Source of the DNA: Notolepis coatsorum
Taxonomy: Eukaryota; Chordata; Actinopteri; Aulopiformes; Paralepididae
DNA length: 64,000 nt
Direction: 5' to 3'
Assembly (NCBI GenBank): GCA_963971535.1
Contig: OZ020601.1
Span: forward strand, 18,902,192 to 18,966,191
Both the position numbers and the translations under genes were made by a program. This document shows, in pieces, positions 47,710 to 60,522 of the stretch (positions within the stretch are counted from its first letter, which is position 1; each line of letters begins with the position of its first letter). Below the pieces are notes generated by a model. It did not search any database. It was given only the letters and a program-made list of their open reading frames with translations, and was not told the origin of the DNA.

Positions 47710-49227
47710 CCCTTTCTTCGCCAAGAACGTGTTACGACGTCATTCTCCGCCATGCGTAATCTGCCAATGACGTCGTACAGCGTCTTTGAGATCAATATTT
47801 CAAAAATCTGTCATGGCAATCATATTTCACCCACGGAGACTTGACGGGTGCTGTAGATCTCCTCTCAACTCTCCAACGGTTCAAGACCGCCATCTGGTGG
47901 CCGATTGGCGAATTGCCAAAACCGGAAGTGAGCGGCCGGAAGTGGTGCTCACCCATATTTCATCCGGCCACTCGCTATCGCTCCCGGGGCTCCATCTCGA
48001 CACACTGGATAATCGATCGGTTGCCCTAACTCAATAAACAACGTTATTTGGACGTATATAGTATTATACAACCTGGAAATGGATCGCATATATCAACATC
48101 CCATAATAGCGATCTTTCTCCTCCACGCTGATCACCCAACGGTCAGAGGAAGCTGCGGTGAGTTTCCCCCCCTCCGGTCAACATCAGATGATGAATCATG
48201 AGGTTTAGGACCTTGTACAATTGAAATTTTTTATCTGACGTCAATTGGTATCAAACTACATTTGATGATCTAATATATGTATTTATGGCTATAACTCCAG
48301 TGGCGGCTCTGCCACTAGGGGCGCACGGGCGCCGCCCCACCTGCTGTTAAATCAGAGAAGAAGAAAATAAAACGTTTTAGTTTTTTGTTTTATAGCCCTA
48401 TAAATAATATAAACATGTTTAAAATGAATAATATTTACTCATTTTAAGTATGTTTGTATTTACAATGCACAATATAACGTTATTATCTAAAATAAAAAAA
48501 CACTCGTTTTCCTGAGCAGGAAGTGACGTTTTTTTTATTTTATTTTATTTTTGTATTTCTCGGCCCGGGCTAGACGCGATAGTGCTCTGAGTGCGCGTCA
48601 CAGTTTGATCGCTGCCTGTATCCGTCACAGCCAATCAGTGCATAACGCGTTGTGCGTTGAAATATGACTATTATGTTGGAATCCGGGCGCGATTTGAAGC
48701 GGTCTAGCCAGTAGCGTCAAGAATTTCTGTAGCCGCATTTCGCGGAGACGCTCTCTGATTGGCCGACGCCAGTATTTTTTTCCATAGCAGAATTTCACAG
48801 AGACGATCTCTGATTGGCCGAATCCAATTTCTAATGTTCCAATTCTAGCTTATTCCTAGGTTGGTCTGTTGGTGAGAGATAGTTGTGTTGTTGTGTTGTT
48901 GTGAGATGCAGGCAGCAGAGCGTGCCGTGACTGCAAGTTCTTTAGACTGTTAAGCTTAGGCACTCTTTCAAAGTTGGTTAAGGTTAGAGTTTGTCTTAGA
49001 CGAGCATGGCGATAGAACGCCAGGTAGTTTGCAGTCTGTTCGAGCGGAAATGGACAAAGGAATGAAGTACTTGTGTTGTGTGGTAACAAGCTAACACTTG
49101 GCTAACAAGCTATATGGCGGATGCAGTCTGGACACAGTGGACAGTGGTCTGGAATACATCAACAGTGGATTATACACTACTTTATCAAGGCAAGCCCTCC
49201 TGCCCTGGACGTGTCAACTAAACAGTG

Positions 49228-49275
<48 letters not shown>

Positions 49276-50192
49276 GTTTGGATTGAAAATACGTGGATTA
49301 TGGCTTGTTCAATATCGTCTATGTTTGAATGAATGAATGAATGAGAACTTTATTAACAGATTGCAGAATGGGTACAATACAGTACGGCTCAATACACACA
49401 ATTGTTAAGGGGATGCAGACCAGAGAAAGACGTTTGTCTTGTTTACATCAGGGTCCCAGATTTTCGATTCATATCGATAGTTTAATAGCTAGCCTTGGCT
49501 CGTTTAACAATATGCAAAATATGTGTACAGCCCTGTACTCATACTGAAGTTATTCTTGGTATATAATAGGTCTGATTGTGTAACGAATCGATTCCACATC
49601 GCGCTGTGTGTGAGAGAGAGAAGGAGAGAGGGAGAGATCTGTGTGTGTTTGGAGACGGAGCGAGTTTTGTTTCTAACTTTTCTATTTATATATTGTGTTT
49701 CAAGTTGTGAATTAGACTATACTTTATTTGACTGGTTGTGTGTTGTTGTAGTAACAGCTGAGCGACTCGTTCATAAGAGCCGATTCATTGCCGTGAGCGT
49801 GAGTCGAATCGCTCACGTCTTGCCATGAGTCGGTTGCGTGGTACTGTACATGTTTGCAAAATGTTTGGTATAGCGCCCCTAGTGGCGAAGCATCCACGGG
49901 CCGCCACTGTATAACTCACGTTCTATGGAATGCTGCAGAAAACGATAAAAACATATTTATACTTTAGAGTCTAAAGTTTAGACAGTATTTTAGTATGAAT
50001 GTGTGAATGAAAAAGTAGAACGTTGCTACATCCTAAACGATAGATACTTGATGTTGAATGGGCCATAGTAATGTCAATTTAGCAATACAATTTAAAAAGT
50101 TATAGCCCTGCAAAGAAGGGGAACATCTCCATAGACTTACAGTACTGGCAGAGAAGGGATTAAGATGAGAATAATCTCCGGCAGATAAAGGG
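47710..50192. mobile_element. TTAA-flanked element carrying hAT twin B
   Basis: Ends CCCTTTCTTCGCC and GGCAGATAAAGGG with TTAA on both sides (47706-47709, 50193-50196). Removing the hAT at 48298-49909 leaves about 870 bases without coding capacity. TTAA plus CCCTTT suggests piggyBac-type mobilisation. Confidence 0.65.
48298..49909 (+). mobile_element. Long non-autonomous hAT element, twin B
   Basis: Ends CAGTGGCGGCTC and GGGCCGCCACTG; flanks TATAACTC at 48290-48297 and 49910-49917, exact. It aligns by eye over its full length with 9981-11563 in inverted orientation, including the (CT)n tract at 49228-49273 and the antisense Repeat A copy (49325-49470). No transposase domain. Confidence 0.93.
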
Positions 50193-50394
50193 TTAATGTC
50201 TTTTGTGGTGTTTGTGTTGTTTTTATTTTTACTCTGTATTTATTTATTATTATTTTTGTTATCGTTATTGTAGTTAATATTATTGAAGTATTGTCTTGTG
50301 GTGTCTTATATATCATTGTATTGTGTTTTGTTTGTTGTGAAAAAAGTAAAATAAAAAAAAGATTTGATAAAAAAAAGAATACTAAAAAATATCT

Positions 50395-50815
50395 GCCATT
50401 ATGCCATATAGATATCTACCATAGAGATATATGCCATAGAAATATCTGCCATATAGATATCTACCATAGAGATATACGCCATAGAGATATCTGCCATATG
50501 CCATAGGGGTATCTGCCATATAAATATCCACCATAGAGAAATCTGTCATATGGATATCTGCTATATATACAGTATATGCCATAGAGATATCTGCCATAGA
50601 GATATGTGCCATAGGGATATCTGCCATAGAGATATGTGCCATAGGGATATCTGCCATAGAGATATCTGCCATTGAGATATCTGTCATAGGGATAGTTGCC
50701 ATAGAGATATCTACCATAGAGATATCTGTCATAGAGATATCTATCATAAAGATATCTGTCATAGGCATATCTGCCATAGAGATATCTACAATAGAGATAT
50801 CTACCATAGAAAACA
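50395..50815 (+). repeat. 15-18 bp minisatellite (CCATAGAGATATCTG)
   Basis: More than 25 imperfect units with GATATC or GATATG cores. Because the period is a multiple of three, it is open in several frames; the long minus-strand frame is a by-product. Confidence 0.92.
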
Positions 50816-51045
50816 TCTCAACGCCCCCTTTCAAGCATTCTACACCCAGCAGCCCCCCTCCTCCCCCTCCTGACCGGTAACGCCCCTGTCGAGACCTACT
50901 ATAAGGTCTGGTCTTTATCAGTGGAAAAGCAGTCAGAAGGTCTGGACCAGTGGACTCCTGAAACCTCTGCCAGGGTAAGACTGTATTTGGCTGTTTGGGC
51001 TCAGGATTTGGTTTCATGTCTAATGGTTCCTGTTTTGTTGGAAAT

Positions 51046-51150
<105 letters not shown>

Positions 51151-51381
51151 TGTATATACTGTATATAAGACGACAATGCATCTTAGATCAAAGATAACTC
51201 TTATTTATTAAATGATTAAGTTAATCTCAAAATGGTTAATTAAAAAATATAATTCAAGGAAAAAAGAGAAACGTTAGTAAAAATTATGATGTAATCAATA
51301 TGATGTATTTGCTAAGAGACAGACCTGCTGCATGCAGAACCTCATCTGTCTTTACAGGTTCTCTGGTTTCTAGGAGCCATC

Positions 51382-51457
51382 ATGAGTATATCAGGGGGTT
51401 TGCTGTTCTTGTTTTTCATACAAGCTCTCACTGGACCCAGCTGGTGTTATATCAGAG
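51382..51457 (+). CDS. Signal-peptide exon of a candidate microexon gene
   Basis: An acceptor (tctttacag, ending 51357) is followed by ATG at 51382 and donor GTAAAC at 51458. The coding part is 25 codons plus one base (phase 1). It starts MSISGGLLFLFFIQA, a short n-region, a hydrophobic core and a plausible cleavage region before PSWCYIRG. A donor-like CAGG|GTAAGA at 50974 could close an upstream non-coding exon. The next phase-1 exons on this strand are the microexons at 58834 onward, across an intron filled with transposons. The product would enter the secretory pathway. No family match recognised. The exon signals are seen; the gene model is inferred. Confidence 0.42.
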
Positions 51458-51514
51458 GTAAACAGTCCCTCATCTTGTTCTCAGCCAGCAATATTCCTTA
51501 GGAGAGGAATGGAT

Positions 51515-51622
51515 AATTGGTGGTGGTGGTGGTAGTGTTGGTGGTGGTAGTGGTAGTGGTGGTGGTGGTGGTAGTAGTGGTGGTGGTAGTGTTGGTAGTA
51601 GTGGTGGTGGTAGTGGTGTATA
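51515..51622 (+). repeat. (GGT)n-rich tract
   Basis: GGTGGTAGT-type units in the first intron of the candidate gene. The same sequence type resumes at 56850 after the LINE and L2 insertions. Confidence 0.9.
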
Positions 51623-53389
51623 ATAAGTATAAAATAGAAAGTCAAGTACGTAAACAAGTGTAAACAAAACAAACATTTTCAATATACATATATACAATAT
51701 ACAACGCAGAGTAGAGAAAAGGTAACTGAGAATTACAATACAACATACAGTACAATGCAGAAATGGATGCAGATGAGGTACAACTTAGCTTGTGGTGCCA
51801 CCTTGTGGTGGTAAGGTGCAATGTGCAATGAGGTGCAATGAGGTATGAGTTTTAGTGCAATCTCTTTGCCAATAAATATAAAGTGTGTTAAAGTGTCTAA
51901 AGTGTGTAAAGTGGGTGCTACAGTGAGTTGTTTATTTAAAGTGAGTGTGGATGTGTGGATATGTGTGCTGTGAGTGTATTTGATGGTTTGTTACATAGTG
52001 TTATTGTCATTGAGCATCCTGATGGCCTGGGGATAGAAGCTCCTTCTGAGTCTCTCTGTGCTTGCCATGAGACTCCGGTATCGCTTGCCTGACCGCAGCA
52101 GTTCAAAGAGGCAGTTGTTTGGGTGGCTAGAGTCTTTTATTATTCTCTTAGCCTTACTCTTGCAACGCTTGTTGTAAATGTCTTGGAGAGTGGGAAGCCC
52201 ACCTCCAATTGTGCGTTCGGCTGAACGGGCCACTCTCTGTAGTCTGCTACGGTCTTGTGCGGTGCTATTCCCAAACCAGGAGGTGATATTGCCAGTCAGG
52301 ATGCTCTCTATTGTGCATGAGTAGAAGTTCTTAAGGATCTTCTGACTCACGTTGAACTTCCTTAGGCGCCTAAGGAAGTAGAGGTGTTGTCTTGCCTTCT
52401 TGACTACACTGTCAATGTGTGTGGTCCATGTCAAGTCCTCGGATATGTGGACTCGGAGGTACTTAAAACTGTTCACTCTATCGACCGGTGCCCCGTCGAT
52501 GCTGGGGGGGCTGTATTCCCTGACCACCGACCTCCTAAAGTCCACAATCATCTCTTTTGTTTGCTGACATTCAGGGAGAGGCTGTTCTCCTGACACCATC
52601 CCGCCAGAACCTCTACCTCTTCCAGGTAGGCCCTCTCATCGTTTGCAGAGATCAGGCCCACCACTACTGTGTCGTCAGCAAATTTGATGATTGTGTTGTT
52701 GTTCCGCTGTGCCACACAGTCGTGTGTGTACAGCCAGTAGAGGAGGGGACGCAGAACACAGCCCTGGGGGGCCCCTATGTTGAGGGTGATGGATGAGGAG
52801 GTGCAGTTGCCTGCTCTCACCACCTGGGGTCTGCCCGTCAGGAAGTCCCAAGACCCACTAGCAGAGGTCATAGTTCAAGCCCAGGTCCCTGAGCTTGGCT
52901 ATGAGTTTGGAGGGGACTGGTATTGAATGCTGAGCTGTAGTCGATGAATATCATTCTCACATAGTTCCCCTGCCTCTTGTCCAGGTGTGATGCTGCTGTG
53001 TGCAGCACATGGGCTATGGCGTCCTCCGTGGACCTGTTGGGGCGATATGCAAATTGCAGGGGGTCCAAGTTGATGGGGAGGGAGGAACAGATGTAGCCCT
53101 TCACTAGCTTCTCAAAGCACTTCATGGCTATGGAGGTGAGAGCTACAGTACAGGGCGGTAGTCGTTGAGGCAAGCGGGCATTTTTGGGTACAGGGATAAT
53201 GGTGGACTTCTTCAGACAGGTGGGGATGACAGGAAATATGTCAGTGAATACCAGGGCCAATTGGTCGGCGCAGACTTTTAGGACGTGGCTGGGGATACCG
53301 TCCGGTCCTGCTGCCTTCCTGATATTCACTTCCTTAAAGGTCCTCCTCACCTCATGTTCTGTTATCCTGAACACTGACAGCCCAGACAC
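51623..53389 (-). pseudogene. Jockey-like LINE, copy 3
   Basis: Minus-strand frames 53389-52868, 52871-52548 and 52599-51991 give [96 protein letters not shown] and the C-terminal YLRVHISEDLTWTTH. Two frameshifts break it. It is 5'-truncated near 53389, and the 3' end stops inside the UTR at the (GGT)n tract. Confidence 0.88.
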
Positions 53390-53833
53390 ACCAGTCGCGC
53401 GTGAAGGCAGGCGGGCTGGCGGGCGACCAGAGCTTCACTTTCGCTCCCATGTTAACGGACGTAGCTGTGCCCACCGGCCGCACGCAGGCCCGCGACTCGC
53501 GACTCGCGGGGTGGAAGCGATCGCTTTTGCTTTGGTTGGATTCAGAGGCGTGCGCCACGCACATTTTCACAGAAATACACTCAATATCTGCATTATTACC
53601 ACACATATAGATGTTGTTCAACCAGCTAATGTGTCTGCATCTTTCCCAATACAAATAAACCATATTACTATACTTTTTCAGGAGTAGTCACACTGATCAT
53701 CATTCTAAAATGAATTCTAAAATTCTAATTAATTATATAATAACTGGTTATACATGCTAAATGGACAATAGAACACTGGAACTGGAAATCTTTAAAAAAT
53801 CTTCAAACAGGGACTGACTTCGCAATAGACTAG

Positions 53834-55531
53834 GGCCCTATTATCAATGGTGCGTACGCACAGATATGTGCGTAACTAGAGATGTTCCTATACCATTTTT
53901 TCCTTCCCGATCCGATTCCGATACCTAAGCTTTGGGTATCGGCCGATACCGATACTGATCCGATACCAGTGCATACATAATTTTTTTTAACTATTATATA
54001 AATTCAACTTTTTTTTTCATTTTTTTTTTTACCGATACTGTTTTATATATACAGTTTTTTTTAGTAATAACTAGAAAGTAATGGTATATTTATTCAACAA
54101 CAGGTGATTGTATAGATTAGTATTAGTATCATTAATCAATGAGTATGGGGCTGCGGCACTGCAGATATACCCTACTCCAATGATCCGCACGGACATTAGA
54201 CGGTGTTGCACTCGCTACCCAGTCTGTAAGCTAGTAGCAGATAGAACGTTCATGTTGTGATTTTCGATGCAAAATAAATATTCAACATTCTCTTTTGAGA
54301 CTCCGCCTCAGACTCTTATCCTTTGGCACTTGGAACTTGCTGTATTTTGCTTGCAGGTCTGCATCCATTATTGCTGGATTATGAATAGCACCAACTTTAG
54401 CCACGGTACCGTTATCAAGCTAAGCTAGCTGACCTAGCTCGTATTCCCCGCATTGACATTTGATAACGTTAGTCAGCTAACGCTAGTCAGTAGCTACTTA
54501 ACTTAAATACGATTCACCGTGGGTGCATTATTGTTGATAGACGGACAGTGTCAGGTCCTGGAGAAAGGACAGGCGATCATCTGATTTGATGTAACGGGCG
54601 GATGTTGTTCCAACTAGCTAGCTTTTCAGCTAATGCTATCATAACACCTCAAGCAAAACAAATCCCGTCCGAGCTCCCCATCACACGCTCTGTCGGGGAC
54701 AATGGAATTTAAGAAAGTGTATCTGCTGTTAAAATGACAAACAGCATCACACTTTAAAACACGTTCATTTTATAATCCTCACTCTCCGCAGGAGATAAAT
54801 AACGTCATGGGATCGGAGGCTAGAATTTACCTGTACTCGCCGATACCAGCATTTTAGGCAGTATCTGCGGCATTTCCGATACTGGTATCGGTATCGGAAC
54901 AACTCTATGCGTAACCCGTGCGTACGATCATTTCTAAGCAAAGTGTGGGACTTATCAATTTGAACGTGTGCTTGACTTTGTGCGTATATATACGCACAGC
55001 TCTGACCATGCGTACCTGGCGCCCAGCGGTAGAATATGAAGACTGCAGACGGATGGCATTATGCTTTCATTAGTTTCATGCATTAGTTTCAACAATGACG
55101 TGTTCTGTATGACCCGTAATTCACTATAGTTCATTGTAAAATAGCGACATTAGTGTAATTATTGTCAAACCCTAAATAGCATGTGGAATAGGTATTTCCG
55201 AATGAATTCAGCCTGGTTCATCTATAATTAAAACACCACTTAAATGCAGATCAGAGTTATCCACTGACTGAACTGAAGCCATAATGACTCTGACCAGAAC
55301 CACTGGCTCACGAGCGCACAATAGGCATTGTAGAGCGCAGAGTTGGCCTGCTGAAATTGATTTCATTTCAGTCATTACAGTGCTTAATGTCGGGTCAGCT
55401 TGTCATTTATTTCTGTCAATGTGCTGGTTCTGTAGCACTAGGACTGGGTCAGTCAACATCCTTGGCTTCTAAATTCTGTGCTTAAGAACGAAAATAGAAC
55501 ACTTTCTAAGCATTGTTGATAAATGAGGGCC
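53834..55531. mobile_element. Harbinger-like TIR element holding a hAT element
   Basis: Ends GGCCCTATTATCAATG and CATTGTTGATAAATGAGGGCC are imperfect inverted repeats. TAG lies on each side (53831-53833, 55532-55534). Repeat X copy 1 reads continuously TAGACTAGGCATTT here, which confirms an insertion. A 3-bp duplication fits PIF/Harbinger but TAG is not the usual TWA. Confidence 0.6.
53877..54907. mobile_element. hAT element, exact 8-bp duplication
   Basis: Ends TAGAGATGTTCCTATACC and GGTATCGGAACAACTCTA, with flanks TGCGTAAC at 53869-53876 and 54908-54915. GATACCGATAC words fill both ends. The interior is shared with 38470-39185. Confidence 0.92.
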
Positions 55532-55724
55532 TAGGCATTTACAGCTGTTCCAATGTAAATGTGCCTTCCTCTGTGCACTTTCGCCCGCTCTGAAGTCGGA
55601 CTCGGTGTGCCCGGCCACATGCACGATCTCGCACGGAACCCGTGAGTGCCTGAGTGTGCGATTGGTGTGTCTGGGCTGTGAGTCTCCATCAGCAGTGCCC
55701 CCCCTTAAATAAACAACGTATACA

Positions 55725-56840
55725 ACCAGGAATTATTTAAAAGCCTGTCTGAATAAAAACGTTTTCAACTGTTCCTTAAAAGTGGATAGGGAGTCAAGTG
55801 AACGCATAGAAAGGGGGAGGGTGTTCCAAAGGGTAGGGGCCATAAATTGGAAGGACCGGTCACCTTTTGTTATTAACCGGGTCCGTGGGACAACCAGGAG
55901 ATTTTGGTGGGAGGACCTAAGTGCACGACTGGGGGAGTAGGGGCGCAGTAAATAAAAAATTTACACAGGGGATCTACCTTGGAGGGCTTTAAAAGTTAAA
56001 ACAAGAATTTTAAAATGGACACGATAATTAATGGGGAGCCAATGTAGAGTGGATAAAATAGGGGTGATGTGGGCATGCCTACTTGTCCCAGTTAAAAGCC
56101 TTGCCGCTGCATTTTGAATGATTTGCAAGCGGTTTAGCACAGATTTATCCAGACAGGTAAACATTTAATTGCAATAGTCCAGGCGTGATGAAATAAAAGC
56201 ATGGATGATCATTTCCATTTCAGCTCTAGAAACAACAAATCTTAATTTGGCAATGTTTCTGAGCTGATAAAAACATGACCGTGTGAGCTGGTTGACATGG
56301 CTGTTAAAAGACAGAGAGTCATCAAAAATTACACCTAAGTTCCTCACATGAGGTTTGACACACTGACCTAAGGGTCCAATAGAATTTTTTATAATGAGGA
56401 TGATGTGGTCGGGAGCAATAATGAGGGCTTCTGTCTTACTTGCATTAAGCTGAAGGAAATTATCAGCCATCCAGCTCTTGATGGCATCGATGCATTCATT
56501 AATAATGCAAAAACGATTACACTCACTGGGCTTAAAAGAACAATACAATTGGATGTCATCCGCATAAAATTGATAAAATATTCCATTAAAACGTTTAATA
56601 ATCTGGCTTAGGGGAAACATATATAGGGAGAACAGCATTGGCCCTAGCACAGAACCCTGCGGAACCCCACAGGACAGTGGGGTAGAGTCCGACATGAACT
56701 GACCCACTGACACAGAAAAGCTAGGTAAGATGAGAACCATCTCAGTGCTGACCCAGAGATCCCAAACACATCATTGAGCCTACGCACCATAACCACATGA
56801 TCAACCGTGTCAAAGGCTGCGCTGAGGTCCAATAAAACTA
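55725..56840 (-). pseudogene. L2/CR1-type LINE fragment
   Basis: Minus-strand frames 56832-56644, 56740-56165 and 56164-55961 give [50 protein letters not shown] and LHWLPINYRVHFKILVLTF. Frame breaks lie near 56740 and 56165. The 5' end abuts the (GGT)n tract. Confidence 0.88.
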
Positions 56841-56844
56841 ATAG

Positions 56845-57110
56845 TGAGTAGTAGTAGTAGTGGTGGTAGTAGTGGTGGTGGTGGTGGTGGTGGTGGTGGT
56901 GGTGGTGGTGGTGGTATTAGTGGTGGTATTAGTGGTGGTGATGGTGGTAGTAGTGGTGGTGATGGTAATGGTGGTGGTAGTTGTGGTACAAACGACCAAA
57001 TCAGATTCCTTGTATGTGAAAACTACTTTGCAATAAAGACCTTTCTGATTCTGATAGTGGTGGTGGTGGTGGTGGTGGTAGTTGTGGTGGTGGTAGTTGT
57101 GGTAGTATAT
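56845..57110 (+). repeat. (GGT)n-rich tract, also at 63190-63395
   Basis: GGTGGT and GGTAGT units surround TTGTGGTACAAACGACCAAA to CTTTCTGATTCTGATAGTGG, a 90-base core that recurs in the same arrangement at 63238-63325. It is therefore part of the duplicated locus, not a new array. Confidence 0.85.
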
Positions 57111-57145
57111 ACCATGGACCAGGAAAAATACCAGCTCTAATACAT

Positions 57146-58645
57146 TGGGCCTCATTCATGAAGCGATATAAGAACAGATTTCGTTCTTAACTAGCATTTC
57201 CTCTTATTTTGTACTTACCTGAGATTCAGCAATGTTTTCTTATTGTTGCTTTTCTCTCAGGCAAGACCAAATTCTAAGAGTGGTCGAGAGCACTCTTACC
57301 CAGATAGGAAACTCTTACCCAGATGAGAAACATAAAAAAAGCCTACCATTCCTAATAATAATAATAATCAGATTTATATAGCGCTTTTCGTAATGCTCAA
57401 AGACACTTTACAAAACAAACAATACAATACAGTTTTAGTAGATACAATAAAAAAATATATATAAAAAGGTGAGAGAGGAAGGAGTTCATGGGTTGAAAGC
57501 AAACCATTGGTCAATTGCCCCCAAATACCCCCAAATACTACTTTATAAACCCAGAACTTTTCAATAATAATTATTATTGTTATTATAACTTATTGTGTGC
57601 GTTCTTCTTCTGAAATGGATTATATATTGCTGTTAGAACAGTTAGATGCTGGCTGCCCAGGCGTACCCATATAGCGCATATTTACAACATCTCCTCTCTT
57701 CTCTTCTCTGCTCGTACAAGTTCTGAGCGCATTCAGGGTTTTAGCCACAAGGACCTTTCAGAGAGAGATGGCAGGTGACAGATCCAGTATTTCCCAACCT
57801 ACAGCGCGATTGGTTCTTGACAAGCGTCGTCAAGTCGTTCAGTATTGACAAAGCATACTTTGCTGGAACGATTTATTTCGCACTATACAGTACGAGGTAT
57901 ACGTATACATACAAGTATAAGTCTTTATTTGTCATCAGATTAACACACACATGCGATGAGCGACCCACAGGAACACACACATGCACTGAGTCGCGAGTCG
58001 TGAGATGTGTGTGTGTTTGTGTGTGTGTGTGTCATTTTGAGATCAGTCGCAAATCGCTTCCTATTGAATGGATCAGACAGCGATCAGATGCAGAAACTCG
58101 GCTGTTTTACACACGCCTCATTCACCTTATAAGGAGATGGCGGGCGTGTCTGTATGCAAAGGCTTTTAGCACGAACGTGCATTTGAATTTAAGAATGAGT
58201 GGGATTCATCATGCACCCGACCTGGGTAAGAACCAATTTCAACGTTAAGAACGGCTTGATGAATGTGGCGGTGGCTTTTCTTATTGTTCTCTTAAAGGAA
58301 CACTCCAACATTTTGGGAAATTAGCTTATTTGCCATCTACCCTGGAGTTAGACAAGAAGATACATACCTTTCTCTTCTCTGTGCATGCAGTAGGAGTAGG
58401 AAGACGCGCATCGTTAGCCTAGCTTAGCGTCAGTCACTGGAAGTAGGTTCCTCCATTAGCCTAGTTCCCAATGTCTTCCTACTCCTACTGCATGCACAGA
58501 GAAGAAAAAGGTATGTATCTTCTTGTCTAACTCCAGGGTAGATGGCAAATAAGCTAATTTTCCAAAATGTTGGAGTGTTCCTTTAACAGAAAGGTAAGCA
58601 AGAATATAAGAAAAATAATAAGAGAGTATTGTTGAATGAGGCCCA
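57146..58645. mobile_element. TIR element (TGGGCCTCATTC), full copy
   Basis: Ends TGGGCCTCATTCA and TGAATGAGGCCCA are perfect. ACAT flanks both sides (57142-57145, 58646-58649). Sister copies of the host sequence read TACATTATCTTTCACTCTC uninterrupted. It contains an L2-type tail (57353-57430) and a foldback MITE (58296-58582). Confidence 0.75.
58296..58582. mobile_element. Palindromic MITE flanked by TTAA
   Basis: TTAA at 58292-58295 and 58583-58586. Arms starting AGGAACACTCCAACATTTT pair over about 115 bases each, including TGCATGCAGTAGGAGTAGGA, around a short loop. It is nearly a perfect foldback. Confidence 0.88.
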
Positions 58646-58833
58646 ACATTTTCTTTTACTCTCATTTTACTGGCCGCTACAATGATGAGTACAATTGTTG
58701 GCAATGCAATGTATTGGCCATTCAATTTCCAACCATTCTGACAGCCTCAAACTTGTTAAACTTTATCACTGCTTTAAAGTAATTTGATGGCTGACAAAAT
58801 ATATTGATTGTTTGTATCTATCTGCCCCAACAG

Positions 58834-58863
58834 GATATGACAGTGATTACCAACTATACCCAG
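58834..58863 (+). CDS. Microexon 1 (30 nt, phase 1-1)
   Basis: Acceptor TATCTGCCCCAACAG before, donor GTAGGT after. With the phase-1 G carried in, it reads G-YDSDYQLYP-G. Exactly ten codons. The flanking intron recurs at the other microexons. Confidence 0.4.
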
Positions 58864-59401
58864 GTAGGTCCAGAGACTGTGGTAGTTTAACCAGAGACAG
58901 TCCATATAATGAGATGTATCACTGTGGTAGTTTAAGTCTATGTTTTGAGGTACCAGCATGCATTGGCATTCATTAACACTTTGAGTGCCATTCAGCAGAG
59001 GGCACTGTGGGCCGTGAGTGCCAACGCTCTGTTTGCAGTGCTATTTCCGTTTTATACCGTGGTGAATATGAGTATAGTTTTAGAGTGATCCTGTGTAATC
59101 CCAGGGAACAGCGCTTTAGTGCAATTCAATAAACATGTTGCCATTTCTCGCCTGATTATTGAATCGATCTGAAATCAACGCTAGATTATCGGTATTACAT
59201 CCACGAAAGGGTGTGGGGGGGGTTCTATGCTTCGAGCGCCACCAACGGCATATATTACACAGTACATTACAGACACACGCTGCGATGGCGGCGAAAAAAA
59301 TCATCGAATCAATGCAAGATTGGTAACATATAGTCCTTACATTGTCTCTGATGTACTGCAAAAAGAAGAATCCAATTATCTGATCAACATTCCAAATATT
59401 C

Positions 59402-59881
59402 CGGCGGCCGGGTAGCGCAGCGGACAAAGCGTCTGTCTACCACCACAGAGACAGTGGGATCGAATCCAGTGTGGTGCTTCCGGGTTGGCCGACCGTCCAT
59501 ACTAACACAATTGGCAGTGTTAGCGGGTGGGAAACCCGGTGAGGGTGGGTCCTGGTCATTGTAAACAGCGACTCCTACAGTTCGGTTAGGGCGCCTGCAC
59601 AGCAAGGGAAGGATCTAGGAGAGGTAGTGTGACCTTCCACATGTTACACTCTCCCAGTGAGAGTCCGCGCTGCCAGGTGAAAAGAAGCGGTGGGCTGGCT
59701 ACACATATGTCGGAGGAAGCATGTGATAGTCTCCGCCCTCCCAGACCGACGGTAGGGGGTAGAGTGTGCAACGACCAGGAAGGGGATTGGGAATTGGCAT
59801 AACGACTAACATTGGGAGGGGAGAAAAACGAAAAAAGAATGGGGTAAAAGATAATAATAAAAAAATTTAAATAATTTTTTT
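59402..59881 (+). mobile_element. tRNA-derived SINE with target duplication
   Basis: TTCCAAATATTC precedes (59390-59401) and follows (59882-59893). GGCGGCCGGGTAGCGCAGCGG is the tRNA-like head and GGGATCGAATCC the B-box; an A/T-rich tail closes it. Best copy of the three in the window. Confidence 0.88.
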
Positions 59882-60189
59882 TTCCAAATATTCATTGTGA
59901 TCGTTTGTCAAATGTTATCCAGCATTGCAGATGATCTGGTTGGGGTCGGGGACCCTCGTCGAGGCAACTGTGGTGACCACTTGTCTTGCCGGAGTGTTCA
60001 GACCCCGCCCCCATGCCGCAGCTCGGCCAGGAAAACAAACCACATCGTTCCAAATGGTGCCTCGATGGATTATGATTGGCAATAGCTAATAAAAGAAATA
60101 ACGAAACAGAAACGTAGATCTACGTTTCTGGCACTCAACCGCTGGGCCACAGAAACGTAGATCTCCGTTTTTGGCAACCAAAGTGTTAA

Positions 60190-60305
60190 TAAGAGATGAA
60201 CTGGAATGCATGTTCTCATATTCTGTAACCTGAGTTACAGTAGGTAATCTAATGGCTAATAATAAGTCAGGGATTGTAAGGTTGACCGTAATTTAGTTAG
60301 ATTTA
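60190..60305 (+). repeat. Duplicated intron block, also at 63085-63180
   Basis: GCATGTTCTCATATTCTGTA to GTAAGGTTGACCGTAATTTAG is nearly identical in both places, showing that the duplication of the microexon locus extends beyond the exon-bearing units. Confidence 0.85.
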
Positions 60306-60522
60306 CTTATAAAACATGTTTATTATGTCAATCTTATTCACACAATACATCAAACAATGGTGGTTCAGTTCAAAGGCTACATCCATGTAATGATTACAAA
60401 TACACTACAACAACAATGGTGCCAGGTCATGAGGAAATGATGGTCCGGATTCACTCAGTCAATGTCCATCTTTTAGCTATTCTATGGTCATAAGATAAGT
60501 CTGTCAGAGTGGGCTCCCTCAC

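Larger units (their letters stand above)
53384..55680 (+). repeat. Composite repeat X, copy 2
   Basis: Shares with 9325-12170 the segments CACAGAAATACA, GATGTTGTTCAACCAGCT and GCATTTACAGCTGT(T/C)CCAATGTAAA. The two halves are separated here by the Harbinger-like insertion at 53834-55531. Confidence 0.55.

Noticed and set aside
53184..53687. 167-codon plus-strand frame
   Set aside because: Spans the antisense of the LINE and the start of repeat X; no domain.
57775..58248. 157-codon plus-strand frame
   Set aside because: Lies within the TIR element, matches the inverted copy at the window start where the frame is not kept, and includes a GT run.
59402..59475. tRNA gene
   Set aside because: A- and B-boxes are present, but the sequence continues into a SINE body, has relatives at 28131-28605 and 35928-36370, and is flanked by a target duplication.
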